Assembly (NCBI GenBank): GCA_964580995.1
Contig: CAZOMV010000013.1
Span: 1 to 64,000 of the forward strand
Length of the DNA: 64,000 nucleotides
Direction: 5' to 3'
Source: JAKJEP01 sp964580995
Lineage (GTDB): Bacteria; Planctomycetota; Phycisphaerae; Sedimentisphaerales; SM23-30
A model generated the notes under the pieces. That model saw only the letters and a program-made list of their open reading frames with translations, was not told the DNA's origin and did not search any database. Each line of letters starts with the position of its first letter. Position 1 is the stretch's first letter. A program made the translations under genes and the position numbers. Shown one piece after another: positions 36,051 to 46,711 of the stretch.

Positions 36051-38637
36051 GCAAACTGAACTGCCAATATTCGATACCTTACCACCGACCAACCCGACCA
36101 ACCCGACCAACTGGTTTGACCGAATGATTGAGGGATTGCTGATCATCCAACTGCTTTTCATGCCGCTGGCCTTCGGAGTAGTAGAGGCCTGGAGTGAACA
36201 GGTAATTATTGCCCTGACCGGTATCATGGCCCTGGTATTTGCCGCCAAACTGGTCTGGGACCCCCAAACCAGCTTGGTCTGGAGTTGGCTGTACCTGCCC
36301 ATCGCCCTGTTTATCCTGCTGGCAGTCATCCAGCTATACCCCCTGCCGGCCGGCTGGGTGGAGATTCTTTCCCCGCAGACGGCGGCCACGAAAAGCCGGT
36401 TATTGTCCGACTTGCCGGATGGGGCGCAATGGTTGCAGCGGCTGACCCTGAGTTTCTATCCGCGGGCGACCGGCCATGATCTCAGACTGATTCTGGTAGT
36501 TTCTGCCATTTTTATCCTGGTGGTAAATATCTATCGGCAGCCGGAACAGATAAAGCGGCTGCTGACCGCCATTACCCTGATTGCCGGGGGGATCGCCCTG
36601 CTGGCCCTGGCCCAAAACCTGTTCGGTAATGGGAAAATCTACTGGGTGGTACCCGCCTATGACAAGGCCTTTTCCGGCACTTTCATCAATCACAGCCATT
36701 ACGGCCAGTTCATTAACCTATCCCTGGGCGCAGCCCTGGGCCTGTTACTGGTAAAATTGCACGAAATCTTCCAGGGCCGGGAAGTAAACCCCCTGACGAT
36801 AGCCACCCGGTTGAACGATCCGCAGCTGCATCTGGTGTGGTGCTGCGTAGCCGTGATTATCCTGGGGGCCGCCAGTATGTTTGTCTCCCTGACCCGCGGC
36901 GGCATGGTCGCCATGCTGATCGCCGGCGGCTTTACAGCGGTAGTTCTGGCCTTCAAACGCAGCCTGCAGGGCCGCGGCTGGATTATCGCCACGATGGCAC
37001 TGCTCTCCTTTATCTGTGTGCTCTATATCGGCTTCGATGCCGTTTATAATCGACTGGCCACCCTCCGCGACCTGCACGAGGCTGAAGGGGGCCGCTGGCA
37101 GATTGTTCAAAATATCGCCGTCGCTTGGACGAAGTTCCCGCTGGCCGGTACCGGATTGGGTACTCACGATGTGGTCTATCCCATGTTCGACCGCGCTACC
37201 ATTTCCAGCCTCGCCTCCCATGCGGAAAACGAATATGCCCAGGTCGCTGAAGAGATGGGGATTTGGGGACTAATCATGGTAATACTCTTTGCCACCGGCA
37301 TCTGGCACAGTTACTTGCGTATCGTTCGCAGCGTCCGGCTGCCGATCCGCTCGGCCGCCTTCGGACTGGGCTTCGGCCTACTGGCGATCATGATCCACAG
37401 CCTCAGCGATTTCGGGCAGCATCTGCCAGCCAACGCCTGTCTGACGGCAATTTCCTGCGGTCTGCTGGTGGTCCTGGCCCAAATGGCAGAGAATCCCGGT
37501 GATTCCGGCAGCAACCCGACCAACCCAACAATCCCAACAATCCCAACAATCCCGACCAACCCGACCGCTAATCCCAGCCTGCTGCCGCGCCGTCGGTCGC
37601 ATCGCCATGGCCTGTGGGTACCGGTATTGATTGCGGTGGCATTCATAGTAGGCTGGGCCTTTCTGGAGGCCAACGCCGCCCGCTGTGCAGAAGGTCAATG
37701 GCAAAAAACACTCCGGCAAGAAAAAGATATGATCGAAAAAGACTGGCTCGGCAGTAACGAGGATTATACGGAATTGTTAAGTTCGGCCCAGACAGCCAGC
37801 CTATATGACCCGGCTAATATTCAATATCGTCACTGGCTCAATGTCTATCGCTGGCGGTCGATCAGCCGGGTCACCGATCCCAATACCGGTATGCTGGTAC
37901 TAACCCCCCAGACTCTGGAATTTACCGATCAGATCGTCAATGAACTGCACCAGGCCCGGCCCCTCTGTCCCACCTTCGGACCTACCTACTGCGTGGCCGG
38001 CCAGTTGGAATATTTCATCCTGGAAAAACCGCAGCTCGGGGCCGAGCATATCCGTACTGGCTTTCAGCTGGCCCCCTATGATGCCACCACCTGCTTTACC
38101 GCCGGGCTGCTGGATGCCCAGGAAGGTAAGTTGGATGACTCCATCGCCAAATTTACCCGTGCGGTTGAGTTGGATGGCCAACTATTCCGCGCGGTTGTAG
38201 ATGTCTATCTCTACCAGATCACTCGGCCTGACCTGGCGGTATCGCTGGCCGGCAATGACTATGGCCGGCTCGGTTACGTGGCCGGCCAACTGAGCCAGAT
38301 GGATGAGAACCAGCAGATGGCCGGGCAGGCCCGCACGGAGATAACCCGCATCCTGCAGGAAAAATGCGCCCAGCCGGACGCACCGGCCGGAGTTCTGGCG
38401 GCCCTGGGCTACCTGTGTCTCAAGGAAAAAGATTTTACCATGGCCGCCGAGTGTTTCCGGCGGGCTTTGGATCTGGAGTATAGCCAGGTGCAGTGGCGGC
38501 TGGCGATGGCCCAGACCCTGGTCGAACTGAACCAGATGGACGAGGCGATCCACGAAGCACGGATCTGCCTGCGCTTGCGGCCGCAATTAACGGCCGCCAA
38601 AAAACTGATAGAAGAGCTGTCGGTGAAAGGCAACTAG
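36043..38637 (+). CDS. O-antigen ligase/polymerase-like (Wzy_C) membrane protein with TPR tail
   Basis: 864 residues; ATG 36043 overlaps the phosphatase stop by eight bases. Around a dozen membrane helices (about 25-480) include GTFINHSHYGQFINLSLG and MFVSLTRGGMVAML, typical of the Wzy/WaaL family; the large periplasmic loop includes WTKFPLAGTGLGTHD. The C-terminal 300 residues are soluble TPR-like helices (IAKFTRAVELDGQLF, MAAECFRRALDLEYSQV). Two in-frame NPT-repeat stretches (residues about 15-24 and about 491-507) look like expanded tandem repeats. Role: glycan polymerisation or ligation at the outer face of the inner membrane. Confidence 0.85.
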   Translation: MDRQTELPIFDTLPPTNPTNPTNWFDRMIEGLLIIQLLFMPLAFGVVEAWSEQVIIALTGIMALVFAAKLVWDPQTSLVWSWLYLPIALFILLAVIQLYPLPAGWVEILSPQTAATKSRLLSDLPDGAQWLQRLTLSFYPRATGHDLRLILVVSAIFILVVNIYRQPEQIKRLLTAITLIAGGIALLALAQNLFGNGKIYWVVPAYDKAFSGTFINHSHYGQFINLSLGAALGLLLVKLHEIFQGREVNPLTIATRLNDPQLHLVWCCVAVIILGAASMFVSLTRGGMVAMLIAGGFTAVVLAFKRSLQGRGWIIATMALLSFICVLYIGFDAVYNRLATLRDLHEAEGGRWQIVQNIAVAWTKFPLAGTGLGTHDVVYPMFDRATISSLASHAENEYAQVAEEMGIWGLIMVILFATGIWHSYLRIVRSVRLPIRSAAFGLGFGLLAIMIHSLSDFGQHLPANACLTAISCGLLVVLAQMAENPGDSGSNPTNPTIPTIPTIPTNPTANPSLLPRRRSHRHGLWVPVLIAVAFIVGWAFLEANAARCAEGQWQKTLRQEKDMIEKDWLGSNEDYTELLSSAQTASLYDPANIQYRHWLNVYRWRSISRVTDPNTGMLVLTPQTLEFTDQIVNELHQARPLCPTFGPTYCVAGQLEYFILEKPQLGAEHIRTGFQLAPYDATTCFTAGLLDAQEGKLDDSIAKFTRAVELDGQLFRAVVDVYLYQITRPDLAVSLAGNDYGRLGYVAGQLSQMDENQQMAGQARTEITRILQEKCAQPDAPAGVLAALGYLCLKEKDFTMAAECFRRALDLEYSQVQWRLAMAQTLVELNQMDEAIHEARICLRLRPQLTAAKKLIEELSVKGN
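37514..37568. repeat. CCAACCCGA/AATCCCAAC tandem repeat inside Wzy-like gene
   Basis: Short units of the type CCAACC/CAATCC repeated in frame give NPT/IPT repeats. A similar shorter tract lies at 36088-36111, and a related CCCGACCAG-type tract occurs in the WecA-like gene at 40589-40646. These look like slippage-prone low-complexity insertions. Confidence 0.5.
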
Positions 38638-38705
38638 AGCTAAGTCTCTCACCACCGGCAGTCCAAAACCCAGTCGGTCAACCGACGGGGACGGAGTGCG
38701 CGCGG

Positions 38706-38872
38706 AGGTCCGAAAGAAATCAGAAAGTCAGACAGTCAGTGATCAGAAATACACTATGAGAATCTGAATTCTGACAATCTGTAGTCTTAATTACCTCTGA
38801 TCTCTGACAATCTGATACCTGAAATCTTAATTACTTCTGATTTCTGACAATCTGACTTCTGAACTCTACTCC
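38706..38872. repeat. TCTGA-type intergenic repeat tract 1
   Basis: Dense irregular repeats of TCTGA/TCAGA separated by about 3-6 bases (for example ATCTGAATTCTGACAATCTG and TGATTTCTGACAATCTGACT). Related tracts occur at 39240-39330, 40921-40985, 59405-59555 and 60675-60745. Confidence 0.6.
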
Positions 38873-38874
38873 CT

Positions 38875-39234
38875 ATGAAACCGTTTAGAGAATTACAAGT
38901 ATGGCATAAGTCGCATGATTTAACTTTGCGTATCTATAAACTGACAGAATCTTTTCCCCAGCATGAATTATATGCTCTCACCAGTCAGTTAAGACGAGCC
39001 TGCTCTTCTATCCCAACGAACATTGCGGAAGGTTGCGGTCGAAATACTATCCCGGAGTTGGTTTGATTTCTTGAAATAGCCATGGGATCAACTAGTGAAG
39101 TCGAATACCTCTTGCTACTAACCCGTGACCTTCATTATCTTGACAACGATCAGTATGCATCAGCAAATGAATCTGTTGTTGAAATTAAGCGAATGCTGTC
39201 AACGTATATAAGGAAAACGAGAGAAAAGCAGTAA
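38875..39234 (+). pseudogene. Four-helix-bundle (23S rRNA intervening-sequence type) protein, single nonsense mutation
   Basis: Begins MKPFRELQVWHKSHDLTLRI and contains LTSQLRRACSSIPTNIAEGC, hallmarks of the four-helix-bundle/IVP family. An in-frame TGA at 39064-39066 follows IPELV. The same frame continues FLEIAMGSTSEVEYLLLLTR and reaches TAA at 39232-39234, giving 119 codons in total, normal for the family. An Arg codon (CGA) is expected at the TGA in relatives, so one C-to-T change explains it. The gene sits between TCTGA repeat tracts, between the Wzy-like and WecA-like genes. Confidence 0.75.
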
Positions 39235-39239
39235 TCCGA

Positions 39240-39330
39240 ACTCGGAGATCAGTAATCAGAAAGTCAGAACTCAAACAATCTGACTTCTGAATTCTGACCT
39301 CTGATTTCTGAAATCTGAGATCTGTTCTCC
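39240..39330. repeat. TCTGA-type intergenic repeat tract 2
   Basis: Repeats such as CAATCTGACTTCTGAATTCT and GATTTCTGAAATCTGAGATC run right up to the WecA-like start at 39332. Confidence 0.6.
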
Positions 39331-39331
39331 C

Positions 39332-40921
39332 ATGCAAACCTATTTATTTATTTTTTGTGGTTCGCTGCTATTGTCGCTGGCCTTCACACCGCTGGTCATC
39401 TTCGTGGCTCGTGCCCTGAATATCTACGATGACCTGCACGCCCGCAAGATCCATGCCCAAGCCGTGCCGCGAATTGGCGGAGTAGCCATCTTTCTGGCCA
39501 TGATGGCCCTGACCATCCCGGCCCTGCTGCTCAACAATACCATCGGCGTTGCCTTTCAGGCGATTCAATCCCAGGTGCTCGCCCTGCTGGCCGCCGGAAT
39601 CCTGGTCTTTCTGATGGGCTTCGCAGACGATCTGTGCCGCCTGCGAGCCCGGACGAAATTCATCGTCCAGATTCTGGCCGCCCTGCTGGTCTGCGGGTAC
39701 GGGATCCGGATCGAATCGATCCAGGTCGCCGATTGGTTTACCATCGAGTTCGGCCCGCTCTCCTGGCCGCTGACGGTCCTCTGGATCGTCGGGATCACCA
39801 ACGCGGTGAACTTCATCGACGGGCTGGACGGCCTGGCCGCGGGTATCGCCACTATTACCTGCGGGGTGATCGCCCTGCTGGCCGTACTGTCCGGCCAGGT
39901 AGTGATGGCGGTGCTGATGCTGGCCCTGCTGGGTAGTCTGATCGGCTTCCTGGCCTTTAATTTTAACCCCGCCCGCCTCTTCATGGGCGATAGCGGCAGT
40001 ATGTTCCTGGGCTTCATGCTCGCCGCCGCCAGTGTGATGTGCGCCCACAAGGCCTCGACCCTGATCGGCCTGGCCCTGCCCTTCCTGGCCCTGGGGATCC
40101 CGATCTTCGATACCCTCTTCAGCATGCTGCGGCGGCTGTTGGAACGGCGGAGTATTTTTTCACCCGATCGCAGTCATATTCATCATCGACTGATCGATAT
40201 GGGCCTGCAGCAGCGGCATGTGGTACTCTTCCTCTATACCGTTACCCTGCTGATCACTGCACTGGGGATGTTCATGATGTTGGCCCGCGATAGCGGCAAG
40301 GTGGTGGTCCTGATCTGCGTGACACTGCTGCTGGTCCTGGTCTTTCGGGTGATCGGTGCCGTCCGGCTGCGTGAGACCCTGGTCCGCTTGAAAACCAACC
40401 TGAAACAGACCCGAAACCATAATCAGCAGCATCGCCAGTTCGAAGATGCCTTACTGCTGATGCGCAATGTTCATACCTTTGACCAATGGTGGCTGGCCGC
40501 CTGTGCCGCCGCCACGCAGCTCGATCTGACCTGGATCTCGATCTCGTTCCAGAGCCGCAGCGGTACCGACCGGACCCTGGTCTGGCGCAATCCCGACCAG
40601 CACCCCGACCAGAAACCCGACCAACATCCTGACCAGCAACATGACCTGAAGCTCGACCCCTTGGCGGACCTGCTCGGTATGGAACTGCCTGTCCGCCAGC
40701 GGCGGAGCGGCCCATCCCTGCGGCTGATGCTGGCGATACCGGCCAACGGGTCGCTGGAATTTGCCAGCCATCGCATGAAGCTCTTCGCCCGCCTGATCGA
40801 TGAACACCCAATTGCCAGTTTAAAGGATATCGGTGGTCAGAGGGCAGAAGGCAGAATTGGAAAAAAAGTAGAATTGAGAATGCAAAATGCAGAAACAAGA
40901 AAATTAGAAGTGGAGAATTGA
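39332..40921 (+). CDS. WecA/TagO-type polyprenyl-phosphate sugar-1-phosphate transferase with extra C-terminal domain
   Basis: 529 residues. About ten membrane helices carry the family motifs: GFADDLCRL (about 96-104), NFIDGLDGLAAG (about 160-171), FMGDSGSMFLGF and HIHHRL (about 282-287). Family knowledge: transfers GlcNAc-1-P or a similar sugar-1-P from UDP-sugar to undecaprenyl phosphate, starting repeat-unit synthesis. Ordinary members are about 320-360 residues; here about 170 more follow the last helix, including a coiled region, LLLMRNVHTFDQWWLAACAA and a PDQHPDQKPDQ low-complexity insert. The extension may be a GAF-like sensory domain, but no motif fixes it. The last 30 residues (RMQNAETRKLEVEN) look like read-through into repeat-type DNA. 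Confidence 0.85.
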   Translation: MQTYLFIFCGSLLLSLAFTPLVIFVARALNIYDDLHARKIHAQAVPRIGGVAIFLAMMALTIPALLLNNTIGVAFQAIQSQVLALLAAGILVFLMGFADDLCRLRARTKFIVQILAALLVCGYGIRIESIQVADWFTIEFGPLSWPLTVLWIVGITNAVNFIDGLDGLAAGIATITCGVIALLAVLSGQVVMAVLMLALLGSLIGFLAFNFNPARLFMGDSGSMFLGFMLAAASVMCAHKASTLIGLALPFLALGIPIFDTLFSMLRRLLERRSIFSPDRSHIHHRLIDMGLQQRHVVLFLYTVTLLITALGMFMMLARDSGKVVVLICVTLLLVLVFRVIGAVRLRETLVRLKTNLKQTRNHNQQHRQFEDALLLMRNVHTFDQWWLAACAAATQLDLTWISISFQSRSGTDRTLVWRNPDQHPDQKPDQHPDQQHDLKLDPLADLLGMELPVRQRRSGPSLRLMLAIPANGSLEFASHRMKLFARLIDEHPIASLKDIGGQRAEGRIGKKVELRMQNAETRKLEVEN

Positions 40922-41123
40922 GAATTTAATTCTACATTCTATTTTCTGAGTTCTGATCTCGTATTTCTAATTCTGGATTGTCTGAAAAAGAATGTGATGA
41001 AATATTATCAAACTTTGATTTATGCTAACGATTATACGGACCACTTTGTGCTTGTCTTGATGTGCGAAATACTGCATAAGGCAAAGCTGTTCAGATCGAT
41101 ATTGCCTTCGGTGAAATATTGAC

Positions 41124-44100
41124 ATGCAAAACTATTGGCAAAAAGGGAACTCCCAGTTGAAAGCTACTTGTTTGCAGAGAGCTCTCTGGTTGGTTCCATT
41201 TATTCTGATGGGTTGGACCAGCTTAACGCAAGCAGGACCGAAATATGTGTTTTTCTTTATCGGCGATGGCATGGGTCCGGAACAGATCAAGGCCGGAGGA
41301 ATGTATGCCAACGGATTGGCTGGGACCCTCTCGTTTGAAACCTTTTTGGATCAGGGATATCTGACCACCTATTCCGCCGACAATGCTGTAACAGACTCCG
41401 CCGCCGCAGGAACGGCCCTGGCTACCGGTTTCAAAGTCAACAATGGTGTGATCAGTATGGCGTACCCGGGCAATGGCAGTGAACTGGAAACCCTGCTGGA
41501 ATGGTCGAAGTCCCTTGGTAAAAGGGTGGGGATCGTGACGACCTCCTATATGGTGGATGCAACTCCCGCTGCCTTTGGCGCTCACGAACCGCTCAGGAGT
41601 AATTATGCATACATAGCCAACGACTACCTGACGCAAACCAGACCCAATGTTCTATTCGGCGGGGGCGCCTCCGATATGACCGGAGCGGCAAATGCTGGTT
41701 ATACCGTGGTTACGGATTGGTCCACAATGGCGGCTCTAGATATCAATCTTGTGACCCAGGTTTCCGGGCAATTCGCTGCCCACTATATGCCCTACGAATA
41801 CGTTGGTATGGGATTAGCACCCAGTCTGTCTGAAATGACAGCCACAGCGGTTGATATTCTTGACAATGACCCTGACGGATTTTTTCTTATGGTGGAAGGG
41901 GGACTGATCGATGTAGCTTGCCACTCCAACTTGCTCCCTCAAGCCGTCAAGGAAGTAGTTGAGTTTTCCCATGCCGTCCAGGTGGCGATTGATTGGGCCA
42001 AAGCCAGAAACGAAACCGATTTTCTGATCCTGGTGGCAGCCGACCATGAAACCGGGGGGCTAACGGTAACCGCCAACAACGGAGCAGGCGTACTCCCATC
42101 TGTTACCTGGAGTTCCGGTACCCACACTGCCACCAACATCAGAGTTTTTGCCTGGGGCATGAATGCGGAACTGATTTCCGGCGTGATGGACAATACGGAA
42201 CTGTTTGACGTTGTGGACCGCGAGGTTCCGATTCAGCTGGTCAATCCAGCCTATGACGCAGTCAATGTATCGGTATCACCGGTCCTTGAGGCGAAGGTAT
42301 ATGACCCCGACAACACAGGCGATCCGCTGAACGTGACCTTCTTCGGACGCCAGAGTCCTTCCTTTACAATTGTAATGCTACCGGATACTCAAAATTACGT
42401 TTTGAACGGGACTTATCAGCAGATATTCACGACTCAGACGCAATGGATTGTCAATAACGTCGTGTCCGAAAATATCGTTTTTGTGACACACGGGGGCGAC
42501 ATCGTCAATAACTGGAACAACACGAGTCAATGGACCAGCGTGAACAACAGCATGAGCCTGCTGGATGGAGTGGTTCCCTACGGACTCCTGCCCGGTAATC
42601 ATGACAAGCTGACTACCGTAACCGGGACCTATCCGGACTATCCATCGGATAGCACGTATTACAACCGGACCTTCCCCTGTAATCGCTATCAGGGACAGAT
42701 CTGGTATGGCGGGAATTTCCCAGAGAATGGGAACAACAACAGTTACCAGCTGTTCTCCGCCTGCGGTGATGATTATGTGATTGTACACTTGGAGGACACG
42801 CCGGGCACGGCCACGATCGCTTGGGCACAGACGGTTCTCTCGACGTATGCTAATCGGAAGGCCATTGTGACCGTTCATTCCTATATCGACACCAGCGGCA
42901 ATTACGTAGGTATGTACGGTAGTACACAATACATCTGGAACAATCTGATCGCTCCCAGCTCGAATGTCTTTATGGTCCTGTGCGCCCATTATGACGGTGA
43001 GTTCATGCGTAGCAAGACCGCCATCGATGGACACACGGTTACCGAAATCGTGGCCGATTACCAGCTTCGGCCAAACGGCGGCAACGGTTGGCTGCGATTG
43101 TTGCGTTTCGAGTCGGACGAGGACAAGGTTTATGTGAATACCTATTCAACCTCGCTCAAGGTATACGAAGGAGATTCGAACAGCCAGTTCACGTTTGATT
43201 TCCCCATGACCGGAAATTCCTTCACTCCCATCGGAACACAAAACAATGTGACCAACGGTACGATTACCTCTTTGACTTGGCCGGAACGTTCTTTCGAAAC
43301 CCGATACGAGTGGTATATAACGGTTACCGATGCTGCCGGAACAACGCTCGGCCCGGTATGGAGCTTTACGACCGGCTCGCCCAAGGCCAGTATTCCGAAT
43401 CCGGCTGATGAGGCAGCCAATGTGGATGTAAATGCAGATCTTAGCTGGACCCCCGGTGCTAGCGCTGTCAGCCACGACATCTATCTTGGCACTGACTATA
43501 CCGCAGTGAGTAACGCCACCCCTGCCTCCCCTGAATATCGTGGCAACCAGCCTAGTGCCGTATATGATCCGGATATGCTGGATTTCCATACGACTTATTA
43601 CTGGGTGATCGACGAGCAGGATTCCTCTGGAAAAATAACCTACGGCGACATCTGGAGCTTTTCTACGGATTACGATCCGCAGAGTCTGCTTTTAATCGAT
43701 AATTTTAATGACGGCAATTATACCGGCTGGACGATAGTCGATGAAGGCATTAATTCCGGTCCTTCGGTGTGGTCGGCGGCTTCAGGGACGATGGTCCAGA
43801 CATCAAATATTTTCACGGATGTTGTCGGCTTTGCCAAGCCCGGTACGTATGCCTATTATTCCGGCGGTATGAGCTGGACGAACTATCAGGTGGATCTGGC
43901 CATCTGTTCCACGGACAACGATGGCATCGGGGTGATGTTCCGCTATCAGGACCGCAACAATTACTACCAGTTTAGCTGGGACCAGCAGCGTGCATGTTGT
44001 CAACTGTTAAAGAAAGCAGGCGGAGTCTTTAGTCTGCTGGCCGAGGGCTCGGTTATTTATACAACCGGACAGACATATCAACTCCGGATCCGGGCGCAGG

Positions 44101-46474
44101 GTCCGTACCTGGAGGTCTCTATTGACGGCTCGTCGATTCTATCGGCTATGGACAGTTCTCTCCTCTCCGGCAGTATTGCCTTGTACTCCTGGGCTAATCA
44201 GAACAGCTATTTTGACGAGGTATTGGTTGAACCGTTGTCCAGTGTTAACTTTCCGCCGACGATTTCCTCGGTCACGGCAACCCCTGCGACGATGAGGGAC
44301 GACCAGACCAGCCGGCTGCAGGTCGTCGCCAGCGATCCGGATTCCGGGCCCGGCCCGTTGGCCTACCATTGGATAGTCACAGCGGGCGAGGGCAGTCTCG
44401 AAGACCCAACTAAAGCGAATCCGATTTATACGCCGCCGGATGTGAGCAGTATGCAGACATTCACTCTGACCGTCGAGGTATGGGATGGGGAAGATACCAC
44501 CACGGACACGGTGGAGGTGACTGTGACAGATGCCGATTCGCCGAGTCTACTCTACGATAATTTTGATGACGGCAATTATGCCGGCTGGACGATAGTCGAT
44601 GAAGGTACTATTCGGGCTCCTTCGGCCTGGTCGGCAACTTCAGGGGCAATGGTTGAGACTTCAGAGATTTTTAGCGGTTTGGGAGCCCCTGCCGAACTTG
44701 CCATGCCCGGCACGTATGCTTATTATTCCGGCGGTCGGAGCTGGACGAACGATCCGGTGGATCTAACCATCCGTTCCCAGGACGACGACGGCAGCGGCGG
44801 GGTGTTCCGCACTCAGGACAGCCACATCTTGTCCCGATTCAGCAGGGATGGGCATCGTAAGTTACTGGGTCTGGTCAAGAAAGCCGGTGGAGTCTTTAGC
44901 CTGCTGCCTGCCGACTCGATCCCTTATATCATCGGACAGACGTATCAACTCCGGATCCTAGCACAGGGTCCGCTGCTGGAGGTTTGGATCGATGGCGTGC
45001 GGCTATTCTCGGTCACCGATAGCGATCTCCTCCTCTCCGGCAGTATTGCGTTGTACTCCTGGGGGAATAAGGGCAGCTGTTTTGATAACGTATCGGTTGA
45101 GCCGCTTTTCATTTTACCGCCGACAATTTCCTCGGTGATGGCGACTTCCTCGACGATTAGGGATGACCAGACCAGCCAGCTGGAGGTCGTCGCCAGCGAT
45201 CCGGATTCCGGGCCTGCCCCCTTGACCTACCATTGGATCGTCGCAGCCGGCGAGGGCAGTCTCGATGACCCAACTATAGCGAATCCGATTTATACTCCGC
45301 CGGACGTGAGCAGCACACAAACTTTCACCCTGACCGTCGAGGTCTGGGATGGGCAAGACACCGCCACGGACACGGTGGAGGTGACCGTGACCGATGCCGA
45401 TTCGCTGAATGATAATTTTGCTGACGGGGATTATGCCGGCTGGACGATAGTCGATGAAGGTACTTATTACGCTCCTTCAGCCTGGTCGGTGGTTTCGGGG
45501 GTAATGGTCCAGAACTCGAATATTAACGGCGGTTTGACGGACGCTGCCGAACTTGCCAAGTCCGGTACGTATGCCTATTACGCCGGCGGTAGGAGCTGGA
45601 CGAGCTATCAGGTAGATCTGACCATCCGTTCCCAGGACGACGACGGCATCGGGGTAATGTTTCGCTATCAGGACCGCGACAACTACTATCGGTTCAGTTG
45701 GGACAAGTCCCACAATTATCGTCGTCTGGTCAAGAAAGCCGGTGGAGTCTTTAGCCTGCTGGCCGAGGACTCGGTTCCTTATACCATCGGACAGACGTAT
45801 CAACTCCGGATCCTGGCGCAGGGTCCGTTGCTGCAGGTCTCTATTGACGGCTCGTCGATTCTGTCGGCCACGGACAGTACTCTAATTTCCGGCAGTATTG
45901 CATTGTATACCTGGGGGAATCAGGGCAGTTATTTTGACGATATATGGGTTGAATCGTTGTCCAGCGTTAATTTTCCGCCGACGATTTCCTCGGTTACGGC
46001 GACCCCTGCGATGATAAGGGACGACCAGACCAGCCAGTTGCAGATCGTCGCCAGCGATCTTGATTCTGGGCCTGGCCCGTTGACCTATAATTGGATCGTC
46101 GCAACGGGTGAGGGCAGTTTCGATGACCCGATGAGAGCGAATCCAATTTATACGCCGCCGGACGTGAGCAGCGTGCAGACCTTCACCTTGACCGTCGAGG
46201 TTTCGGATGGCCAAGACACCGCCACGGACACGGTGGAGGTGATCGTGACCGATGCCGATTCGCTGAATGATAATTTTGCTGACGGGGATTATGCCGGCNN
46301 NNNNNNNNNNNNNNNNNNNNNNNNNNNNNNNNNNNNNNNNNNNNNNNNNNNNNNNNNNNNNNNNNNNNNNNNNNNNNNNNNNNNNNNNNNNNNNNNNNTT
46401 CCGGCAGTATTGCATTGTATACCTGGGGGAATCAGGGCAGTTATTTTGACGATGTGATGATTGGAAGTTTGTGA
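41124..46474 (+). CDS. Alkaline phosphatase - calcineurin-like phosphatase - FN3 - tandem LamG/Ig giant, interrupted by assembly gap
   Basis: A signal peptide (RALWLVPFILMGWTSLTQA) precedes a PhoA-family domain (about 38-355): FFFIGDGMGPEQ, the Ser nucleophile in VTDSAAAGTALATGFK, and EGGLIDVACHSN, AADHETGG and SSGTHTATN metal ligands. A metallophosphoesterase follows (about 415-650: MLPDTQNY, THGGDIVNNW, LLPGNHDKL, LCAHYDGEF). Two FN3-like modules come next, then near-identical 855-858-base units starting at 43698, 44556, 45411 and 46269, each encoding a LamG-like domain plus an Ig/PKD-like domain. The fourth is broken by Ns at 46299-46398. After the Ns the gene resumes in a different frame (SGSIALYTWGNQGSYFDD) and ends at TGA 46472-46474. 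Predicted to be secreted. Its location in the polysaccharide locus suggests phosphate scavenging or surface attachment. Confidence 0.8.
43698..46268 (+). repeat. Three tandem 855-858-bp LamG+Ig coding repeats
   Basis: Unit starts at 43698, 44556, 45411 and 46269 (the fourth unit is truncated by the gap). Each begins GATAATTTT and GGCTGGACGATAGTCGATGA and ends TGACCGATGCCGATTCG or similar. Spacing is 858, 855 and 858 bases, all divisible by three. Units 3 and 4 are identical at both gap edges. Confidence 0.75.
46299..46398. other. Assembly gap (100 Ns)
   Basis: A run of exactly 100 undetermined bases. The left flank (ending GGGGATTATGCCGGC) equals 45426-45440 and the right flank (TTCCGGCAGTATTGCATTG) equals the sequence from 45887 in the previous repeat. 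By alignment the true missing segment is about 446 bases (45441-45886 equivalent), which also restores the reading frame. Confidence 0.85.
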
Positions 46475-46634
46475 TCTTGCTGTAGGGAAAGGGCCCAGAA
46501 GCCGTCTCACAATTGCCCACGCGGTCATTTCCGAAGTGATTTAAGGTAAATACCTTTAGGAATGGACTTAGGCCTAATGTCTATCGGCCGGTCGGTGTGG
46601 CCGATACCGCCCAGCGGTTGCGGCACAAAAACCG

Positions 46635-46654
46635 GTTCGCCTCCGCAGGCGAAC
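46635..46654. other. Perfect 8-bp-stem hairpin between phosphatase and ugd relic
   Basis: GTTCGCCT-CCGC-AGGCGAAC is a perfect palindrome with a four-base loop. No T-tract follows, so it is not a standard rho-independent terminator. The rest of 46475-46711 shows no gene. Confidence 0.45.
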
Positions 46655-46711
46655 ACGCCCCGACGGACCTGCCGGTTTCTTCAAATCCATTATCTATGAA
46701 CGGAGAAATTT

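Noticed and set aside
39064..39066. TGA as selenocysteine codon
   Set aside because: The family has no selenocysteine or Cys there; Arg (CGA) is expected and no selenocysteine insertion hairpin is evident.
46399..46457. Frame continuing after the N gap as RQYCIVYLGESG
   Set aside because: The next frame matches the preceding repeat exactly (SGSIALYTWGNQGSYFDD), so the former is an artefact of the arbitrary 100-N length.
46635..46654. Rho-independent terminator after the phosphatase gene
   Set aside because: The stem is perfect but no T-run follows; kept only as a hairpin.
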